Assembly: GCF_030548295.1 (NCBI RefSeq)
Contig: NZ_JAUOSB010000006.1
Span: forward strand, 123,837-187,836
DNA length: 64,000 bases
Direction of reading: 5' to 3'
From: Wenyingzhuangia sp. 2_MG-2023
GTDB lineage: Bacteria > Bacteroidota > Bacteroidia > Flavobacteriales > Flavobacteriaceae
Part shown: positions 60,831-64,000 of the stretch, piece after piece
Position numbering within the stretch: the first letter of the stretch is position 1
Layout of the letters: the number at the start of each line of letters is the position of its first letter
Translations under genes and position numbers: made by a program
Notes under the pieces: model-generated
Seen by the model: the letters and a program-made list of their open reading frames with translations, nothing else
The model's database searches: none
Told to the model about the DNA's origin: nothing

Positions 60831-62202
60831 ATGAAAGTTAATTTGTTATCACTTAAATTAATAATAGTAAGTCTATTATTAACAGTTTCTTATAATCATT
60901 TTGCTCAAAGCAAAGGAGTCATCAATTTTAATGAAGATTGGCTATTTACATTATCAGATTCTAAAGATTATCCATTAACTACATACAATCCTAAAGATTG
61001 GAGAAAATTAGATTTACCACATGATTGGTCAATAGAATATGATTTTTCTAAAGATCTAGAAGGATGAACTGCATTTATGTCGGGTGGAATAGGATGGTAT
61101 AGTAAATTATTTACAACAAAAATCAATAAGAATCAAAAGTGTCATATCATTTTTGATGGTGTCTATAACAACGCTGAATTTTTGATCAACTTCAAGTTTT
61201 GAAACAGGATATACTGATGTGCTAGATGTAGTAGGTTATAGTTATAAACCTCACAAATACGATTATTTTAAAAAAACATACCCTAACACAGCTATGATGG
61301 GGACAGAAAATGTTCCTCGTTGGTATGAGTGGAAAGCAGTAATTGAAAGAGAATTTATTCCTGGATTATTTTTATGGACAGGTGTAAATTATATGGGGGA
61401 ATGTAGAGCTAATGACTGGCCAAGAAAAGTAACAAATCACGGTCCTTTAGATATTGCAGGTTTTCCTCGTGGATCTTACTACATGTTTAAAGCACTGTGG
61501 AGAGATGATATCCCTGTAATAAGTATGTACACACAAACGGAAAATAAGTCAATATACAAACAAGATGCTAAGAGTAATGTTGTAGAAAAGGAAAAAGATT
61601 ATTGGAAGTTAGCACCTAGGGAATGGCAAAATGTAAATCCGCATTGGAATTACCAAAAAGAAACCAAAACTATAGTAGAAGTATATTCTAATTGTGAGTC
61701 TGTAGAATTGTTTCAAAATGGTAGATCATTAGGAGTTCAATATTTAAAAGATCAAGACGATTATACTTACAAATGGGCAGTAGACTATAAAAAAGGTAAA
61801 CTAATAGCAAAAGGAGTAAAAGGAAGACAAACAGCAACAACAAGTTTGCAAACTGTAGGTAAACCAGTGGCTATTCGTTTAAAGGCAGATAAAATTAAAG
61901 TAAACGCTAATAATACAGATGTTATTCATGTCGTAGCTCAGCTAATTGATAATAAAGGAAGAGCTGTTAAGAATGTTGATGATGAAATTACATATGAAAT
62001 ACAGGGACAGCATAGATTTTTAGGTACAGATTGCGGAGATACTACAAAGCTGACAAATTTTAAAGGAAAAACAGTTCCTACTGCTTTTGGAAAGTGTTTG
62101 TTAGCTATTCAAGCAACAAAATCAGCATCAGAAGTAATAGTTATAGCCAAAGGAAAAGATGGAAAACTAATGTCTAAATCTCTTAAAATTACTATAGAGT
62201 AA
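60831..62202 (+). pseudogene. decayed GH2-family glycoside hydrolase (beta-galactosidase-like)
   Basis: The 5' part (60831-61200) encodes a signal peptide (about residues 1-25), then NFNEDWLFTLSDSKDYPLTT and WRKLDLPHDWSIEYDF, the sugar-binding start of GH2 enzymes. An in-frame TGA at 61065 interrupts it, with SGGIGWYSKLF continuing after it. At 61200 the frame ends in a second TGA. The C-terminal part resumes in another frame (ETGYTDVLDVVGYSYKPH), runs to 62202 and includes GTENVPRWYEW and GLFLWTGVNYMGE. The middle, with the acid/base catalytic region, is missing: about 120 plus 330 residues remain of a family near 800. The gene is therefore inactive. Confidence 0.88.
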
Positions 62203-62237
62203 TTATTAAATACGTAAAAATAAATAGAATAAAATCA

Positions 62238-63233
62238 ATGTTTTTTTTTAAAAAAGTAAGCCTTGTATTTTTCTCAGTAATTTTTATACTGTTGATAAAT
62301 GCATGTAAAACAAGAAAGGTAAATCAAACTACAAAAGTATATCCAACATCAGATCCTGAAAACAAAGGAGCTTGGCTATACAATTCAGAAATTAGTGATG
62401 AGTTTAATACCAAAGAAATTGATGAAGAACGATGGTATATTGTAGGAAAGTTTAAAGATGGAAAACCTTTTTACAAACACCCAGACAATCCAAAGAAAAG
62501 AATATGGAAAGGTAGAGCTCCTTCTCAGTTTTCGGGACGTAACTATAGATTAGAAAATGGAATTTTAAAATTAGAGGCACGTTGGGAACCAGACTTTCCT
62601 TTTAGTGATGAAATTCGAAAACCCGTGTTTGGAGAAGCTCTGCCTTACGAAAACATAACAACAGCCTGCTTTATTCAACGTAAAGCATTTAAGTATGGAT
62701 ACATAGAAATTAGAAGTAAAGCAATTGATGCCGAGATTACAAGTGGTTTTTGGTCTATGGGAGAAGGATTAGAATTTGATTTTTTTGAAATGTTTGGAGA
62801 TGGAAGAAAAAAGGGAAAAGAGCATCTAGATAAACAGCTTTGGTGGTCTATTCGTGATTGGAAAAAATTAAAAGGAAAACCATCATATACAGAAAGAAAA
62901 GATATGGGCTTCCGTGGAGCAAGTGATTTTCATATTTATGGAATTGAATGGGATGAAAAAGGAATTAAGTATTTTATTGATGGAAAATTATTTTCATCAG
63001 TTACAGCAGAACAAGCTACTGCTTGGGCAAAAAAAAACAGACCTGTTAAAGAAGATTACAATGGATACGTAGCAACCAATCCTATTAATTTATGGCTAGA
63101 TATGGAAATATTTTCGTGGAACGGAATGCCTGAAAGTAAAGATGAATTAACTTTAAACGGGACCCCAGAACAAAAGAAAAAAGGAATAATGGATTTTGAA
63201 ATTGATTATGTCCGAGTTTGGCAAAATAAATAA
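62238..63233 (+). CDS. GH16-family glycoside hydrolase lipoprotein (marine galactanase-like)
   Basis: The 331-residue protein has a lipoprotein signal (LLINAC, Cys23) and a GH16 domain (about residues 45-330). The catalytic ExDxxE motif is intact in GLEFDFFEMFG, with nucleophile Glu179, Asp181 and acid/base Glu184. WYIVGKFKDGKPFYKH, YGYIEIRSKA, FHIYGIEWDEKGIKYFIDG and FEIDYVRVWQ are other family blocks. The set suggests an agarase, porphyranase or carrageenase-type enzyme, but the subfamily cannot be fixed by eye. It lies 36 bases after the GH2 pseudogene, suggesting the remnant of a galactan-degrading locus. Confidence 0.88.
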   Translation: MFFFKKVSLVFFSVIFILLINACKTRKVNQTTKVYPTSDPENKGAWLYNSEISDEFNTKEIDEERWYIVGKFKDGKPFYKHPDNPKKRIWKGRAPSQFSGRNYRLENGILKLEARWEPDFPFSDEIRKPVFGEALPYENITTACFIQRKAFKYGYIEIRSKAIDAEITSGFWSMGEGLEFDFFEMFGDGRKKGKEHLDKQLWWSIRDWKKLKGKPSYTERKDMGFRGASDFHIYGIEWDEKGIKYFIDGKLFSSVTAEQATAWAKKNRPVKEDYNGYVATNPINLWLDMEIFSWNGMPESKDELTLNGTPEQKKKGIMDFEIDYVRVWQNK

Positions 63234-63331
63234 TAGTTATTAATAACAAACATTGTACAAACAATGAATTGTTTTTCTATCACAATAAAGATGTGTATTT
63301 TTACAGTTCAACATAAAAAAAGAAATAGAAT

Positions 63332-63613
63332 ATGATTTCAGCAAACGAATATTTTGACGGAAACGTTAAGTCTTTAGGTTACGAATCAGCAACAGGAAAA
63401 TCTACATTAGGAGTAATGGAAGCAGGCGAGTATGAATTCGCTACTTCTTTACACGAAACAATGAATGTTGTAGAAGGAGAAATGACAGTTAAATTACCAG
63501 GATCTACAGAATGGGTAACTTATAAAGCTGGTGAAGCATACCAAATTGAAGCAAATGAAAAGTTTCAGGTAAAAGTTTCAGGACAAACTTCTTACTTGTG
63601 TCAGTACAAATAA
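63332..63613 (+). CDS. ppnP: pyrimidine/purine nucleoside phosphorylase PpnP
   Basis: The 93-residue single-cupin protein matches the PpnP (formerly DUF1255, YaiE) family: EYFDGNVKSLGYESATGKST, GVMEAGEYEFATSLHETMNV, GEMTVKLPGS and YQIEANEKFQVKV. PpnP cleaves nucleosides with phosphate to free base and ribose-1-phosphate. It is a single gene with a terminator, unrelated in function to the GH genes beside it. Confidence 0.92.
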   Translation: MISANEYFDGNVKSLGYESATGKSTLGVMEAGEYEFATSLHETMNVVEGEMTVKLPGSTEWVTYKAGEAYQIEANEKFQVKVSGQTSYLCQYK

Positions 63614-63634
63614 GAGTCAAACCTTATAAATTTT

Positions 63635-63667
63635 AAAGCCATCAATTATGTAATTGATGGCTTTTTT
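63635..63667 (+). terminator. ppnP terminator
   Basis: AAAGCCATCAATTA pairs with TAATTGATGGCTTT around a short loop, followed by a T-run. Confidence 0.9.
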
Positions 63668-63955
63668 ACTAATTAATAGTATTATTATCTACATAATAAG
63701 TAATAAATATTCTTGTCTTTGTGGGGTTCCTCCGTTTGGTCAAGAGATCTTACTGTCGTTACTAGCTTTTTCCACGCTCTTTCAAAGGGCTCACATATGT
63801 TATTCCATCACTAACGCTAGGCTTTGCGGGAGTATATCTTATAAGAATAGCGTATCAATGACTGTAGTTTATAAAAAACATGATATGCAATCTACATAAA
63901 ATCAGCTAGTTAAGATTCGATGTGAAATAATTTAAAAAAAGGTTAAAAAAGATAG
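63668..63955. other. intergenic stretch with an unexplained GC-richer segment
   Basis: This stretch of nearly 290 bases holds no gene I can support. Positions about 63721-63835 are clearly richer in G and C than their surroundings, with GGGGTTCCTCCG, CCACGCTCTTTC and CTAGGCTTTGCGGG, and read like a fragment of transferred or structured sequence. A frame of 81 codons starts at 63654 inside the ppnP terminator, but it has no ribosome-binding site and an unlikely composition. I cannot identify the segment. Confidence 0.5.
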
Positions 63956-63985
63956 TTGTAGATAAGTAATAGTTGTGTATCTTTG
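63956..63985 (+). promoter_or_regulatory. strong promoter reading out of the window
   Basis: The -33 TTG at 63956-63958 and the perfect -7 TATCTTTG at 63978-63985 are separated by exactly 19 bases, the classical Bacteroidota promoter layout. The sequence TTTGCACCCGC that follows is typical of strong promoters ahead of tRNA or highly expressed genes. The gene it drives lies beyond the window end. Confidence 0.75.
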
Positions 63986-64000
63986 CACCCGCAACAACGA

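Noticed and set aside
63654..63899. Open frame of 81 codons downstream of ppnP
   Set aside because: It starts inside the ppnP terminator, has no ribosome-binding site, and runs through a segment of unusual composition with no recognisable protein pattern.
1..64000. CRISPR arrays, insertion sequences, prophage genes, tRNA or rRNA genes
   Set aside because: No regularly spaced repeats, transposase, integrase or phage motifs, and no tRNA or rRNA signatures were seen on either strand.

Overview
The window is AT-rich chromosomal DNA from a member of the Bacteroidota, most likely a marine Flavobacteriaceae species. The evidence is the gene content (alternative complex III respiratory operon, flavobacterial LptD, GSCFA protein, menaquinone genes, a BtuB/BtuG-type vitamin B12 system), weak Shine-Dalgarno sites, and repeated TAnnTTTG -7 promoter elements. 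A GH16 polysaccharidase beside a decayed GH2 gene points to algal galactan use, so the marine assignment is an inference. No rRNA, tRNA, CRISPR array, transposase or prophage was seen. The last bases carry a very good promoter that fires out of the window.

Layout. 1-3.1 kb: a 5'-truncated DUF2971 gene abutting topoisomerase IV subunit A. 3.1-7.6 kb: a vitamin B12 uptake locus (BtuF-like lipoprotein, divergent cobalamin riboswitch, BtuB receptor, BtuG-like beta-propeller lipoprotein). 7.6-16.3 kb: envelope functions (c-di-AMP cyclase CdaA, LptD, SPOR-repeat amidase, MCE/MlaD protein) and a two-gene Fe-S oxidoreductase. 16.3-22.3 kb: menA and menC with small housekeeping genes, then Era. 22.3-29 kb: a minus-strand block with a repeat-containing secreted peptide, a two-component system, a LemA/TPM/Bax-inhibitor cluster, a MerR regulator and an M23 peptidase. 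29-37.7 kb: alaS, an AraC-type regulator, GSCFA protein, menE and an outer-membrane receptor. 37.8-42.1 kb: a secreted nuclease followed by three small paralogues, YebC, and a biotin-dependent carboxylase subunit. 42.3-44.6 kb: a DoxX/FMN-reductase/MarR/pirin operon. 44.8-46.8 kb: an ECF sigma factor/MscS operon bracketed by two near-identical small-RNA-like units. 47-49.3 kb: ettA and a SPOR-like protein. 49.4-60.7 kb: alternative complex III (actABCDEF) followed by cytochrome c oxidase coxBA. 60.8-63.6 kb: GH2 pseudogene, GH16 enzyme, and a small nucleoside phosphorylase.

How they fit together. menA, menC and menE make menaquinone. Alternative complex III oxidises menaquinol and passes electrons to the adjacent caa3-type oxidase, so this window holds much of the aerobic respiratory chain. 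The strongest unusual signals are: (1) two tandem palindromic elements inserted in frame inside menE, adding about 65 residues to a surface region; (2) a 122-bp unit (conserved upstream block, variable middle, conserved hairpin, terminator) present twice, flanking the ECF sigma/MscS operon, which looks like a pair of paralogous small RNAs; (3) a secreted nuclease gene followed by three tandem diverged copies of an unknown small protein; and (4) a CCG-type Fe-S protein with serines where N-terminal cluster cysteines are expected.
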